A stretch of DNA of 64,000 nucleotides from an uncultured bacterium (lineage in GTDB: Bacteria > Spirochaetota > Leptospiria > Leptospirales > Leptonemataceae): positions 434,001-498,000 of the forward strand of contig CALFVU010000008.1 of the NCBI GenBank assembly GCA_937928085.1. The letters are read 5' to 3'. Within the stretch, counting starts at the first letter, position 1; every line of letters begins with the position of its first letter. The notes under the pieces are model-generated. The model did no database searches. It was given only the letters and a program-made list of their open reading frames with translations, and had not been told where the DNA came from. Shown piece by piece: positions 54,071 to 62,961 of this stretch. Made by a program: the position numbers and the translations under genes.

Positions 54071-54184
54071 AAGATCAGTAATTTGGCAAACTTATTTAAG
54101 TCAAGTTTTTTGAAATTTTGTATCAATAAAATATAAATGTAAAAGAAATCTTATGAGAAATTTTATATTATTTTTAAAAAAAAG

Positions 54185-54213
54185 TTGATATCTACAACAT
54201 ACTGAATTTTAAT
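54185..54213 (+). promoter_or_regulatory. Candidate phoH promoter
   Basis: TTGATA at 54185-54190 and TTTAAT at 54208-54213 have 17-base spacing. A perfect TATAAT at 54225-54230 lies closer to the gene but has no matching -35. Either could serve. Confidence 0.35.
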
Positions 54214-54239
54214 GTTATTGATTTTATAATTCTTTGAGG

Positions 54240-55220
54240 ATGAATACAACTAAATATCAAAAACAATATGTTTTTGAAAATCAAGAATTGTTCCATTTAA
54301 TTTGTGGCATTTCTGATCAAAACATCTTGGAGTTGGAGAAACTTCTAAATGTAGAGATTATTCCGCGAGGCAATAGTTTAATTCTTAGGTCTAGTTCTAT
54401 AAAAGATTTAGAAAATGCATTAACTTTTTTTAATGAAATCAATCTTCATTACCGGGATCGGATTTTAGAAAAATTTGACTTGCATTATTTTTTTTCTTTC
54501 TTTCATTCAGATATAGATCACAAAGTGAATAAAATCCACGAAATGAATTTTGTAGTTGAAAAAATTTTTGTCAATTATAAAGGAAAAGAAATTTATGCCA
54601 GGACTATTAATCAATATCAATATGTACAATCAATAAATCAAAATGCAGTTACCATAGGTATAGGACCTGCTGGAACAGGAAAAACATTTCTTGCGGTAAT
54701 TACATCCATAAAAATGCTACTCAATGGGGATATCGATAGGCTCATAATTACAAGACCAGCTGTGGAAGCAGGAGAAAACTTAGGATTTTTACCTGGAGAT
54801 TTGATTCAAAAAGTAGATCCTTATTTAAGACCTATTTATGATGCTTTGTTTTATGCACTTGGTTCAGAAAAAACCTATCAATTTATACAAATGAATAAAA
54901 TCGAAGTAGCACCTCTTGCTTACATGAGAGGTAGAACTTTAAATGATTCTATCATCATTTTAGATGAAGCTCAAAACTGTACTCTTTCTCAATTAAAAAT
55001 GTTTTTAACAAGAATTGGTAGAAATTCAAAAATGTGTATATCAGGTGATCTAACTCAAACAGACTTAAAACCCGGACAATCTGGACTACAAACCATTTTG
55101 ACGATTTTAAAGGATATAGAAGAGATAAAAATTATTTATTTTACAAAACAAGACATTATTCGAAATCCGGTTGTAGAAAAAATTATTCATGCTTTTGAAG
55201 AATACGAAAATCAAAAATAA
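54240..55220 (+). CDS. phoH: PhoH-like ATPase
   Basis: This 326-residue protein has an N-terminal KH-like part ([18 protein letters not shown]) and a PhoH ATPase domain: [15 protein letters not shown] [58 protein letters not shown] and SGDLTQTDL. It is probably an RNA helicase-like ATPase that works with YbeY in RNA metabolism. A TTG at 54234 is an alternative start. I favour ATG 54240, but its GAGG is unusually close. It overlaps ybeY by 32 bases, the standard order. Confidence 0.93.
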   Translation: MNTTKYQKQYVFENQELFHLICGISDQNILELEKLLNVEIIPRGNSLILRSSSIKDLENALTFFNEINLHYRDRILEKFDLHYFFSFFHSDIDHKVNKIHEMNFVVEKIFVNYKGKEIYARTINQYQYVQSINQNAVTIGIGPAGTGKTFLAVITSIKMLLNGDIDRLIITRPAVEAGENLGFLPGDLIQKVDPYLRPIYDALFYALGSEKTYQFIQMNKIEVAPLAYMRGRTLNDSIIILDEAQNCTLSQLKMFLTRIGRNSKMCISGDLTQTDLKPGQSGLQTILTILKDIEEIKIIYFTKQDIIRNPVVEKIIHAFEEYENQK

Positions 55221-55716
55221 TATTTTTATAAAACTCCCTAAAAAGGATTCAAAGAAATTTTCAAATTTAGAGTTTTTTATTTATAAAATAACAGAAAAAG
55301 CTTTAAACTTTCTTTTAAAAACTGAATCTCTTATACCTCCTTTAGAAGTTTCGATTCTGATTGTGAACAAAAACAAGATGCAAATTTTAAACAAAAAATA
55401 TAGAAATCAGAACAAACCTACTGATGTGCTAAGTTTTTCGCAATTAGAAGGAGAGATGATTCCAAAAGAAAAATTTCAACCTACTGTTTTAGGAGATATT
55501 GTAATTTGCCTACCTGTTGCAATCGAACAAGCTAAAGAAAATCAAAGTTTATTATATCAAGAAATCTTACGATTAATAATCCATGGTTTGTATCATTTAC
55601 TTGGATATGATCATGAACGTTCAAAAGAAGATAAAGTTCTTATGGAAAAAAAAGAAAAGCGTCTTAGAAATTATCTTTTAAAAGATCAAACTTTAAAAAA
55701 ACTAATTGCCCAATAA
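55189..55716 (+). CDS. ybeY: Endoribonuclease YbeY
   Basis: This 175-residue zinc-dependent RNase takes part in 16S rRNA 3'-end maturation and ribosome quality control. The metal site is [14 protein letters not shown] (H-x3-H-x5-H). [17 protein letters not shown] and LGDIVICLP are further family signatures. The C-terminal [10 protein letters not shown] tail is typical. It starts inside phoH. Residues around the metal site are complete, with LY in place of the usual TL between the first two His. Confidence 0.93.
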   Translation: MLLKNTKIKNNIFIKLPKKDSKKFSNLEFFIYKITEKALNFLLKTESLIPPLEVSILIVNKNKMQILNKKYRNQNKPTDVLSFSQLEGEMIPKEKFQPTVLGDIVICLPVAIEQAKENQSLLYQEILRLIIHGLYHLLGYDHERSKEDKVLMEKKEKRLRNYLLKDQTLKKLIAQ

Positions 55717-55740
55717 ATTAAAAAGATTACTTTGGAAATA

Positions 55741-56382
55741 ATGAAACCTTTTACAACACATAAAGGGATTGTTGTTCCTTTAAGGCGAGCTAATGTGGAT
55801 ACTGATCAAATTATACCAAAGCAATTTTTAAAAAAAGTAGAAAGAACCGGATTCGGTGTACATTTATTTCATGATTGGAGATATTTAGATAAAGAAGGTA
55901 AGATTCCAAATCCCGAATTTATTTTGAATTTTGAAAGATATAAAAATGCATCTATTTTAGTTACAGAAGAAAACTTTGGCTGCGGAAGTAGTAGAGAACA
56001 TGCTCCTTGGGCACTTTTAGATTATGGAATTAGAGTAATCATTGCACCAAGTTTTGCAGATATTTTTTATAATAATTGCTTTAAAAACGGAATGTTACCT
56101 ATTGTTTTACCCAAAACGTATGTAGATGAAATTTTTGAATATGTTGAAAATCATATTGGAGCCACTTTAGAAATTGATTTAAATCATCAAACCATTACTA
56201 CAGTAAACTCAAAAGATCAAAAAGTTTATACTTTTGAAATTGATTCATTTCATAAAGAATGTTTACTAAATGGTTGGGATGATATTGGATTAACTTTGCG
56301 ACATCTTGATATTATACAAAAATTTGAAAAACAATATCAAGAAAAATTTTATTTTTTATTTAGTGGTTTAAAGAATGCATAA
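55741..56382 (+). CDS. leuD: 3-isopropylmalate dehydratase small subunit
   Basis: This 213-residue subunit acts with LeuC in leucine synthesis. It begins [30 protein letters not shown], then [22 protein letters not shown] and [20 protein letters not shown], all diagnostic. A TTG three codons earlier is a less likely start. leuC is not adjacent, so the operon is split. The gene follows ybeY by 24 bases, and a small lipoprotein gene overlaps its end by eight. Confidence 0.95.
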   Translation: MKPFTTHKGIVVPLRRANVDTDQIIPKQFLKKVERTGFGVHLFHDWRYLDKEGKIPNPEFILNFERYKNASILVTEENFGCGSSREHAPWALLDYGIRVIIAPSFADIFYNNCFKNGMLPIVLPKTYVDEIFEYVENHIGATLEIDLNHQTITTVNSKDQKVYTFEIDSFHKECLLNGWDDIGLTLRHLDIIQKFEKQYQEKFYFLFSGLKNA

Positions 56383-56692
56383 AATTCTTTTAATCCTATT
56401 CTTATTTGGTTTTTGTATCACTATAAATAAAAAAGTAATCACTGGTATTAAAAAAATAGAATCAAATGGGCATATTATTTTAATTTCCACAGCAAAAGCC
56501 TCTAATAATGCTTTAGAAAAAAACATACGAGTAATGAAAGAAACTACGTCAAAAGAAGCAGCGGAAATCTTATTAAAGTATGAACTACAAAAGGAAGAAT
56601 ATCAATCTATAAGAGAAAAGTTCAAGATTGAATCAATTAAATATATTAATGATGGAGAATATTGCACGATTACTGCTACTTATAATCCTTAG
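56375..56692 (+). CDS. Small putative lipoprotein
   Basis: This 105-residue protein has a signal-like N terminus, [14 protein letters not shown], where the Cys could be lipidated, and a soluble mature part with alternating Lys and Glu ([30 protein letters not shown]). The pattern of an alpha helix followed by a short beta end ([16 protein letters not shown]) recalls small spirochaetal lipoproteins of unknown function. It overlaps leuD by eight bases and the next gene by 44. Confidence 0.6.
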   Translation: MHKILLILFLFGFCITINKKVITGIKKIESNGHIILISTAKASNNALEKNIRVMKETTSKEAAEILLKYELQKEEYQSIREKFKIESIKYINDGEYCTITATYNP

Positions 56693-57473
56693 TTTTCTTT
56701 TGAATTGTAAAAGTCCGGAAGGCCCGGTTTTTTTATTTTATAAAAATCTGGGAAATTTAAAAGAAATTGCACCTTATATACATTCTAAACAAAAATTTAT
56801 CGTATATACTTTTTCTCAATACAATCATATCTTCAAAGAAAATGCACTGGGTGAACTGATTTTATTAGAAAAAACTTATAAAGAAAATCAAATTATAGTT
56901 TCTAAACTTTATTTTATTCTTAGAAATCTAAGTTATGATAGAAATCGTCATATACGAATTCGAACTTATAAAGGTATTGCTTTTTATGATGCCAATACGA
57001 AATTTTTGGATTTGCATTCAGAAAACTGTTATACTTACGCTAAAAGAAGAGTGGATGATAGACTGTATCCCATCGAAGGCTGGAGTTGTGATCATTTAGT
57101 TTGGATCTTTAAAAACGAACCTCCTTTTTTAATTCCTATAAAAGACGAAGAAATTTTAGCAAAACAAAAAATTAACAGAACACAATATTCTCAATGGTTA
57201 TTTATAAGTAATCCTAAACAATATGACTATTTTCTTTTTAAAAGTCCGGTTTGGTTCGGAACGTTTTTAGAACAGACAGAAGAAGGTTTGGTTTTTTACG
57301 GCTATAATGCTGATGTATATTTTAACGAGAAAGATATACTATTTACATATAAAAAAAACAGCCCACTAAAAATTAAAAAAATTATAGGGGATTTTGTAAT
57401 TGTTGATAAAAAAAATCTATCGGATTCAGAAATCAGCCAAGATTTGGTGATCTATTCTATTATTAAAGAATAG
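56649..57473 (+). CDS. Putative lipoprotein, unknown function
   Basis: This 274-residue protein has a clear signal, [23 protein letters not shown], with lipobox L-L-N-C. The mature part is beta-rich and aromatic, with several Asp/Glu. I do not recognise it. Start choice: a TTG at 56628 gives a longer frame, but the ATG pair at 56649 and 56652 sits at the usual distance before the signal. Either way it overlaps the preceding small lipoprotein gene in another frame, so the two are probably made together. Confidence 0.65.
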   Translation: MMENIARLLLLIILSFLLNCKSPEGPVFLFYKNLGNLKEIAPYIHSKQKFIVYTFSQYNHIFKENALGELILLEKTYKENQIIVSKLYFILRNLSYDRNRHIRIRTYKGIAFYDANTKFLDLHSENCYTYAKRRVDDRLYPIEGWSCDHLVWIFKNEPPFLIPIKDEEILAKQKINRTQYSQWLFISNPKQYDYFLFKSPVWFGTFLEQTEEGLVFYGYNADVYFNEKDILFTYKKNSPLKIKKIIGDFVIVDKKNLSDSEISQDLVIYSIIKE

Positions 57474-57486
57474 TTCTTTGTTTAAA

Positions 57487-57720
57487 CTATTTTTCAGTTT
57501 TACAAGGGCATTTTCCTTCGCATAAGATCTTAACTTGTTTACATATAGCTAAACAACTATTAAAATAAGTACCTTCTACAGTACAAACATTACCAGTGTT
57601 TAAATAAAGGCATTCACCACATTTTTCAGACTCATCAGGGATTTTCATTGTTTCTTTTGTTTGATGACATGATTTACAAGAAAATAAAAAAAATAGTAAA
57701 ACTATGATTAGCTTTTTCAT
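57487..57720 (-). CDS. Kazal-like small lipoprotein
   Basis: This 77-residue protein has a signal with lipobox LFSC (C15). The mature part has nine more Cys. The block VCTVEGTYFNSCLAIC follows the Kazal inhibitor pattern VCxxxGxTYxNxCxxxC, one residue shorter between the two Cys, and ends CEGKCPC. Kazal domains inhibit serine proteases and occur in some bacterial surface lipoproteins. A disulphide-bonded outer-surface inhibitor is therefore plausible. Its ATG overlaps the DUF1574 stop by four bases (ATGA). Confidence 0.7.
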   Translation of the reverse strand: MKKLIIVLLFFLFSCKSCHQTKETMKIPDESEKCGECLYLNTGNVCTVEGTYFNSCLAICKQVKILCEGKCPCKTEK

Positions 57721-58790
57721 CTTAATTTTTGAAAAATTTTATCAGTGTATTCTTGTATACAAAAAGAAGATAAATGGCTTGCATCAATAAAATAATTACA
57801 ATTCATGGGTTCAGAGAAATTAAAATCATACCAATCAATATGATTTTTTTGTGCAAGAGATTTCATTTCTTTTTCCCAAATTTCTTTTACCGTATATGTA
57901 TTATTTTTATCTTCTTTTAAAATGGCAACTATTTTTTCTTGTTTTCTTTTTTTTAGTGCAGGGCTAACTGGAGGCCAAAATAGTGCAATTTGAGGTATTT
58001 TTAATTCTTTAGAAATTTGAATGCAATCATTTAAAAACCTTATAGCATTTTTTTCTAAAATAAAAGGGGTAAAAAAATCTTTCCAGATAGATTCCGCATT
58101 TTTTTCGATGAATTCTTCTCGAAAATAGGGTGCACTTGCATTTAGCTCAGGAATAGAACCTCTTTCTTGTTCTAAAATCATTTGATTTTTTATTAAAAAA
58201 TTAACAAATCGAAGCATTTCGAGATCATTTCTTCTTGCATTGATCACTCTTAGTTTTGGTCTGTATTTATAAGTAATAAACAACTTTTTTCCGATATAAT
58301 TTGTTAGTTGATCAACAGAAAAATAAGAAATATACTTGAATATAAAATCTGGAGGTAATCCAAAAACCATAACTTCGTCTGTCTTTACTAAAGGTTTAGA
58401 ATTCATTCCTTGGGGGGTGACTGCAAAGAAAACTGCTTCTGGTTGTATGTTCTGCGTTTTAAATTTCTCGATTATGTATAAAAAATATTCTTGAGTTCCC
58501 CCAGGAACTGAAAAATTAAATAATATCCATTGAGGGTATTTTGAATTTATATAATCATTATGAAAAGACATACTCCTTGAATTCCCCAAAATAACTAAAA
58601 CTTTCTTTCTTTCTGGAAAAGATAAATATTTTTTTAGTTGAAAAATTAAATTTTCTTTATGTTCAAAATTTATAAAAGAAGCAGTTGTAAGATAATATAG
58701 AGGAAAATTACCTAAGAGAAACAATTTATCTACTAAAAAAGAAAACAAAAATAAAAGAAAGGGGATCATAAAAGGCGTTGGACGAAACAT
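57717..58790 (-). CDS. DUF1574-like protein
   Basis: This 357-residue protein has one N-terminal membrane segment (PFMIPFLLFLFSFLVDKLFLL) and a domain that begins VLVILGNSRSMSFHND and ends with FIDASHLSSF. The Ser in GNSRS and the late D-x-x-H pair fit an SGNH-hydrolase-like fold. I recall these features from DUF1574 proteins of Leptospira. Such proteins may modify surface glycans by O-acylation, but no activity is shown. It is followed by the overlapping Kazal-like gene, probably in one operon. Confidence 0.72.
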   Translation of the reverse strand: MFRPTPFMIPFLLFLFSFLVDKLFLLGNFPLYYLTTASFINFEHKENLIFQLKKYLSFPERKKVLVILGNSRSMSFHNDYINSKYPQWILFNFSVPGGTQEYFLYIIEKFKTQNIQPEAVFFAVTPQGMNSKPLVKTDEVMVFGLPPDFIFKYISYFSVDQLTNYIGKKLFITYKYRPKLRVINARRNDLEMLRFVNFLIKNQMILEQERGSIPELNASAPYFREEFIEKNAESIWKDFFTPFILEKNAIRFLNDCIQISKELKIPQIALFWPPVSPALKKRKQEKIVAILKEDKNNTYTVKEIWEKEMKSLAQKNHIDWYDFNFSEPMNCNYFIDASHLSSFCIQEYTDKIFQKLR

Positions 58791-58881
58791 TACTAATTCA
58801 AGTTTTTTAAATCTAAACTTTTGAAAACTAATTTTTTAAATTTTAAATAAAATTTGTTTATTCTTAATTTTTAATTCTTTA

Positions 58882-58909
58882 TTGACTAAAACGACTTTAA
58901 AATTATTTT
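58882..58909 (+). promoter_or_regulatory. Candidate ppk1 promoter
   Basis: TTGACT at 58882-58887 is followed by TATTTT at 58904-58909, with 16-base spacing. Transcription would begin only a few bases before the ppk1 ATG at 58920, giving an almost leaderless mRNA. No ribosome-binding site is seen. Confidence 0.35.
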
Positions 58910-58919
58910 TAATGTAATT

Positions 58920-61199
58920 ATGACTTATATCAAAAAATTAGATAGTAATAATCATTCTATCATAACTATAAGTAAGGATAGCAAAGAAAGCAAAAAAAAC
59001 GAAAAGAATGTATCTTCTTTTCCTTTAACGATTCAAAATTATGATTTATTTTTTAATAGAGAAATCTCCTGGTTAGAGTTTAATTATAGAGTTTTAGAAG
59101 AAGCAATGCGAAAAGATAATCCTTTGTTAGAAAGGTTAAAGTTTATTTCTATTTATGAATCTAATTTAAATGAATTTTTTATGGTTCGAGTTGCCGGATT
59201 AAAACAAATTGTGGCTTCATCCATTAATGAAATTCAATTAGATGGAAAAACCGCTAAAGAAACTTTATTAGAAATTCATTCAAAAGTTCATCGAATTACT
59301 CATTTAAAGTATAAGACTTTATTCGAAATTTTAGAAGCTTTAAATCAGCGTGGTATTATGATTTATCAAGATAGAAAAAAATTAGAAAAAGAATTAACTG
59401 ATAAAGATAAAAAATTTATAAAGGAATTCTTTCGAAGAGAACTATTTAAAATCCTAACACCTTTAGCGATTGATCCTTTTCATCCTTTTCCAAGAATTTT
59501 AAATAATAAATTGAATTTAGCAATAAAACTCAAGTTAGCAAAAAATCCTAATAAAATTAGTTATGCTATTGTAGAAGTTCCTTCGGATGTACTTCCCAGG
59601 TTTATAGAACTGCCTTCCAAAAGTACTTCTAGTTCTATAATACGAAGGTATATTCCTATTGAAGAGATTATCAAAATTCATATAAAAGAATTATTTGGAA
59701 ACAACGAAATTTTAAGTATTCATGGTTTTACAATAAATAGAAATTTTGAATTGTCTATAGAAGAAGTAAGTTCAGAAAATCTTCTTTCTACGATAGAAGA
59801 AGAATTAAGAAATAGGAAATGGGGAGAAGCTGTGCGATTAAATTATAGAAAAGGTATGCCAGCTGATTTAATTGCTTTTTTACGTAATCAATTAGATTTA
59901 GAGGAAATTGAAACTTATGAGAAACCTGGAATGTTGAACCTTTTTAATTTAATGGAAATTTATGAGAAAAATCAAGATCGATTTGATTTAAAAGATCCCC
60001 CTTTTATTCCTAGAAACTTAATTATTTTGGAAGATAAAACCCAAATTTTTGAAATTATTAAAAATAAAGATATACTATTACATCATCCTTATGATTCTTT
60101 TCAAACCGTTTTAGATTTATTAGAGGCAGCGGTTATAGATAAAAATGTTTTAGCAGTTAAACAAACTCTTTATAGAACCAGTGGAGATAGTCCTATCGTA
60201 AAACTTTTGATAGAAGCAGCAGAAAGAGGAAAACAAATTACTGTTCTTGTTGAATTAAAAGCAAGATTTGATGAAGAAAGAAATATTGTTTGGGCAAGAG
60301 AAATGGAAAAACACGGAATTCATGTCGTTTATGGACTAGTTGGTTTAAAAATTCATGCAAAAGCTTTACAAATCATTCGAAGAGAAAAAGATGGGGTAAA
60401 ATCTTATGTACATCTTTCTACTGGAAACTATAACCCGATCACTTCTAAAATTTATACAGACTTATCTTTAATTACTTCTGATCCCGAAATCAATGAAGAT
60501 ATTTCGAATTTGTTTCATGCTTTGACTGGTTATGCTTCTATACCGAAATTTTTAAAAATTTCTGTGGCACCTATAAATTTAAAGCAAACCATTACAAAGT
60601 TGATTGAAAATGAGATTAAAAATGCTCAGCAAGGGAAAAAAGCAGGTATAAAAATTAAAATCAACTCTTTAGTAGATCCAGATATAATATTATTATTATA
60701 TAAAGCATCTATAGTTGGTGTAAAAATTGATTTAAATGTAAGAGGAATTTGTTGTTTAAAACCCAACATTCCTAACTTGAGCGAAAATATACGAGTGATC
60801 TCTATTGTGGGAAGATTTTTAGAACACAGTAGAATTTATTATTTTGAAAATGATGGAAATCCAAAAATATTTTTATCTTCTGCAGATTTAATGCCAAGAA
60901 ATTTAAACCGTCGCGTAGAGATTTTCTTTCCTATTGAAAGCGAAGAATTAAAAAAGAAAATAATTCATATTCTTGATGTTATTTTTAAGGATAACCATAA
61001 TGCAAGGGTACTTCAGTCGGATGGTAAATATATTCGACTACAACCCAAAAAAGGAGAAATGCGATTTTCTTCTCAAAGATTTTTTAGAGAAGAAATTATA
61101 AAAGAATTCGAAGAAAAAGAAAAAACTAAAGAAAAAGAAAGAAGTATATCGTTTAAACCTTTAATCAATTTAGATAAAAATTTTAAAAAAAATTTATAA
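58920..61199 (+). CDS. ppk1: Polyphosphate kinase 1
   Basis: This 759-residue enzyme makes polyphosphate from ATP. After about 40 polar residues, the N domain begins YDLFFNREISWLEFNYRVLEEA and NLNEFFMVRVAGLKQ. The catalytic domain has HHPYDSF, AVKQTLYRTSGDSPIV, the phospho-His in VGLKIHAKALQI, and YVHLSTGNYNPITSKIYTDLSL. The C-terminal MPRNLNRRVEIFFPI is intact. All catalytic histidines and arginines are present. The last six bases overlap the HisI-like gene on the other strand. Confidence 0.96.
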   Translation: MTYIKKLDSNNHSIITISKDSKESKKNEKNVSSFPLTIQNYDLFFNREISWLEFNYRVLEEAMRKDNPLLERLKFISIYESNLNEFFMVRVAGLKQIVASSINEIQLDGKTAKETLLEIHSKVHRITHLKYKTLFEILEALNQRGIMIYQDRKKLEKELTDKDKKFIKEFFRRELFKILTPLAIDPFHPFPRILNNKLNLAIKLKLAKNPNKISYAIVEVPSDVLPRFIELPSKSTSSSIIRRYIPIEEIIKIHIKELFGNNEILSIHGFTINRNFELSIEEVSSENLLSTIEEELRNRKWGEAVRLNYRKGMPADLIAFLRNQLDLEEIETYEKPGMLNLFNLMEIYEKNQDRFDLKDPPFIPRNLIILEDKTQIFEIIKNKDILLHHPYDSFQTVLDLLEAAVIDKNVLAVKQTLYRTSGDSPIVKLLIEAAERGKQITVLVELKARFDEERNIVWAREMEKHGIHVVYGLVGLKIHAKALQIIRREKDGVKSYVHLSTGNYNPITSKIYTDLSLITSDPEINEDISNLFHALTGYASIPKFLKISVAPINLKQTITKLIENEIKNAQQGKKAGIKIKINSLVDPDIILLLYKASIVGVKIDLNVRGICCLKPNIPNLSENIRVISIVGRFLEHSRIYYFENDGNPKIFLSSADLMPRNLNRRVEIFFPIESEELKKKIIHILDVIFKDNHNARVLQSDGKYIRLQPKKGEMRFSSQRFFREEIIKEFEEKEKTKEKERSISFKPLINLDKNFKKNL

Positions 61200-61619
61200 A
61201 TATTCTTTTATATATTTTAACTCTTGATTCTCTAATATTCTATAAAAGCATGTAGTTCTATATTCGTTTTTAGAATTTTTTGTATGGCATACTCCCTGAT
61301 TTTTAGGAATTACTAAAAATAATAAACAATTTTGCTCGCAGTTTACTCGAATTTCTTTTAATTCTAAAAAGTTCTGAGATGTTTTTCCTTTATGCCATTC
61401 TTCTTTTCGGGTAGTACTAAAAAACACAGCTTCTTTGAGTTCAATACTTTTTTTTAAAGTTTCCGGGGTAACATAAGCAAGGAATAAAACTTCTTTCGTA
61501 ATATAATTTTGTACGATAACGGGTAGCAATTCTAAAATTTCTGAAATGCTTTGTAATTTTTTAAAATCTAATCGTACTATTTTGGTTTCTTCTATAGAAT
61601 CAAAATTATTCCCTTGCAT
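61194..61619 (-). CDS. Degenerate phosphoribosyl-AMP cyclohydrolase (HisI)-like protein
   Basis: This protein of about 141 residues aligns with HisI: LLPVIVQNYITKEVLFLAYVTPETLKKSIE, then WHKGKTSQN and GVCHT plus CFYRIL near the end. HisI opens the ring of PR-AMP in histidine synthesis. The metal-binding D-C-D-x-D reads N93-C94-E95-Q96-N97, so all three Asp are lost, while the zinc Cys C94, C111 and C124 remain. Six extra residues lie between the last two. It may be inactive, use another metal site, or do another reaction. A longer frame starts at 61688 and would overlap aroA head to head; I chose M at 61619. Confidence 0.65.
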   Translation of the reverse strand: MQGNNFDSIEETKIVRLDFKKLQSISEILELLPVIVQNYITKEVLFLAYVTPETLKKSIELKEAVFFSTTRKEEWHKGKTSQNFLELKEIRVNCEQNCLLFLVIPKNQGVCHTKNSKNEYRTTCFYRILENQELKYIKEYL

Positions 61620-61647
61620 ATAGTAAAAAAAAAAATTTTTTGTTTCT

Positions 61648-62955
61648 ATGTCTATATTTAAAAAATACAAAGATGGAAAAAACGACATTTTATGGATTCC
61701 TAAAATTACATCATTTACAGGAGATGTCTATCTAATCGGTTCAAAATCCATTGCAAATAGAGCATTACTATTAGCTATGATGGCAGAAGAATCAGTTACT
61801 ATCATAAACAATTTACCAAATTCAGATGATGTTATGATCTTAAAAAATACATTACCAAAGTTAGGAATTAAAGTAGAAGAATCAACTCAAAACACTTTTA
61901 AAGTTTATGGTCAATCTTCGTTTTTTTTAAGAGAAAATTATTTTTATTTAGGAAATGCTGGTACAGCTTTAAGACCTCTAGTTGCTATTTTATCTACTCA
62001 AAATTTACAAAAAGAAATTATCATTGATGGTAATGAACAAATGCGCAAAAGACCTATTTTAGATCTTGTGGATGCATTACAAAAAGTTGGAGTAGATATT
62101 GAATGTAGTCCACAAGGAACTCCTCCTATAAAATTGAAAAAAGGAGGATGGAAAAAAAAACAGATTTTTATCTCTGGAAAAACATCAAGTCAATTTATCA
62201 GTGCATTACTTTTAGCTGCTCCTTTAACTTTTCAAGAAATAGAAATCTTTGTTGTAGACGAATTAGTTAGTAAACCTTATGTTGATCTAACATTACAAAT
62301 GATGAAAAGTTTTTATGTAGAAGTAAAGCAACAAAATTACCAATACTTTCAAATACCTGTTCAAAAATATCGATCACCGAAAGAATACACAATAGAGGGA
62401 GATGCTACAGCTGCTACTTATTTTTTTACTGCTGGTTTGATATCGGGTCCGGTAAATGTGTATGGAATTCATAAAAATTCTATTCAAGGAGATATACAGT
62501 ATTTAAAAATTATAGAAAAAATTGGTGGAAAAGTCTCTTATTTTGAAAATTCTATTACAGTACAAAACTATAAAAATCTTACTGGAATTTCTGTAGATAT
62601 GAATGAAATGCCGGATGCAGCTATGACTTTAGCGGTTACAGGTTTATTTACTGATACACCTGTTGAAATTTATCATATAGAAAATTTACGAGTAAAAGAA
62701 TCAGAAAGGATTAAAGGGTTATGTAATGAATTAAAAAAATTTGGAGCAGAGGTAGAAGAAAAAAAGGATGGTTTAAAAGTGTATCCCGTAAAAAACATAA
62801 AAAAACCTAGGATCGAAACGTATCAAGATCATAGAATGGCTATGGCTTTTTCTTTAGGTTCTTTCTTAACAGAATTAGAAATTGTAGATCCAGATTGTGT
62901 TAAAAAAACCTATCCAGATTATTTCTTACATTTTGAAAAAATTTGTCGATTATAA
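61648..62955 (+). CDS. aroA: 3-phosphoshikimate 1-carboxyvinyltransferase (EPSP synthase)
   Basis: This 435-residue enzyme makes EPSP from shikimate-3-phosphate and PEP in the shikimate pathway. Blocks in order are GSKSIANRALLLAMMA, LGNAGTALRPLVAIL, DGNEQMRKRPILDL, SGKTSSQFISALLLAAP, GDATAATYF, NEMPDAAMTLAV, RVKESERIKGLCNEL and YQDHRMAMAF. All are standard, and length is normal. The ATG at 61648 lies 28 bases outside the HisI-like start chosen here. No ribosome-binding site is visible, and an A11-T6 tract precedes it. Confidence 0.96.
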   Translation: MSIFKKYKDGKNDILWIPKITSFTGDVYLIGSKSIANRALLLAMMAEESVTIINNLPNSDDVMILKNTLPKLGIKVEESTQNTFKVYGQSSFFLRENYFYLGNAGTALRPLVAILSTQNLQKEIIIDGNEQMRKRPILDLVDALQKVGVDIECSPQGTPPIKLKKGGWKKKQIFISGKTSSQFISALLLAAPLTFQEIEIFVVDELVSKPYVDLTLQMMKSFYVEVKQQNYQYFQIPVQKYRSPKEYTIEGDATAATYFFTAGLISGPVNVYGIHKNSIQGDIQYLKIIEKIGGKVSYFENSITVQNYKNLTGISVDMNEMPDAAMTLAVTGLFTDTPVEIYHIENLRVKESERIKGLCNELKKFGAEVEEKKDGLKVYPVKNIKKPRIETYQDHRMAMAFSLGSFLTELEIVDPDCVKKTYPDYFLHFEKICRL

Positions 62956-62961
62956 GTTCAA

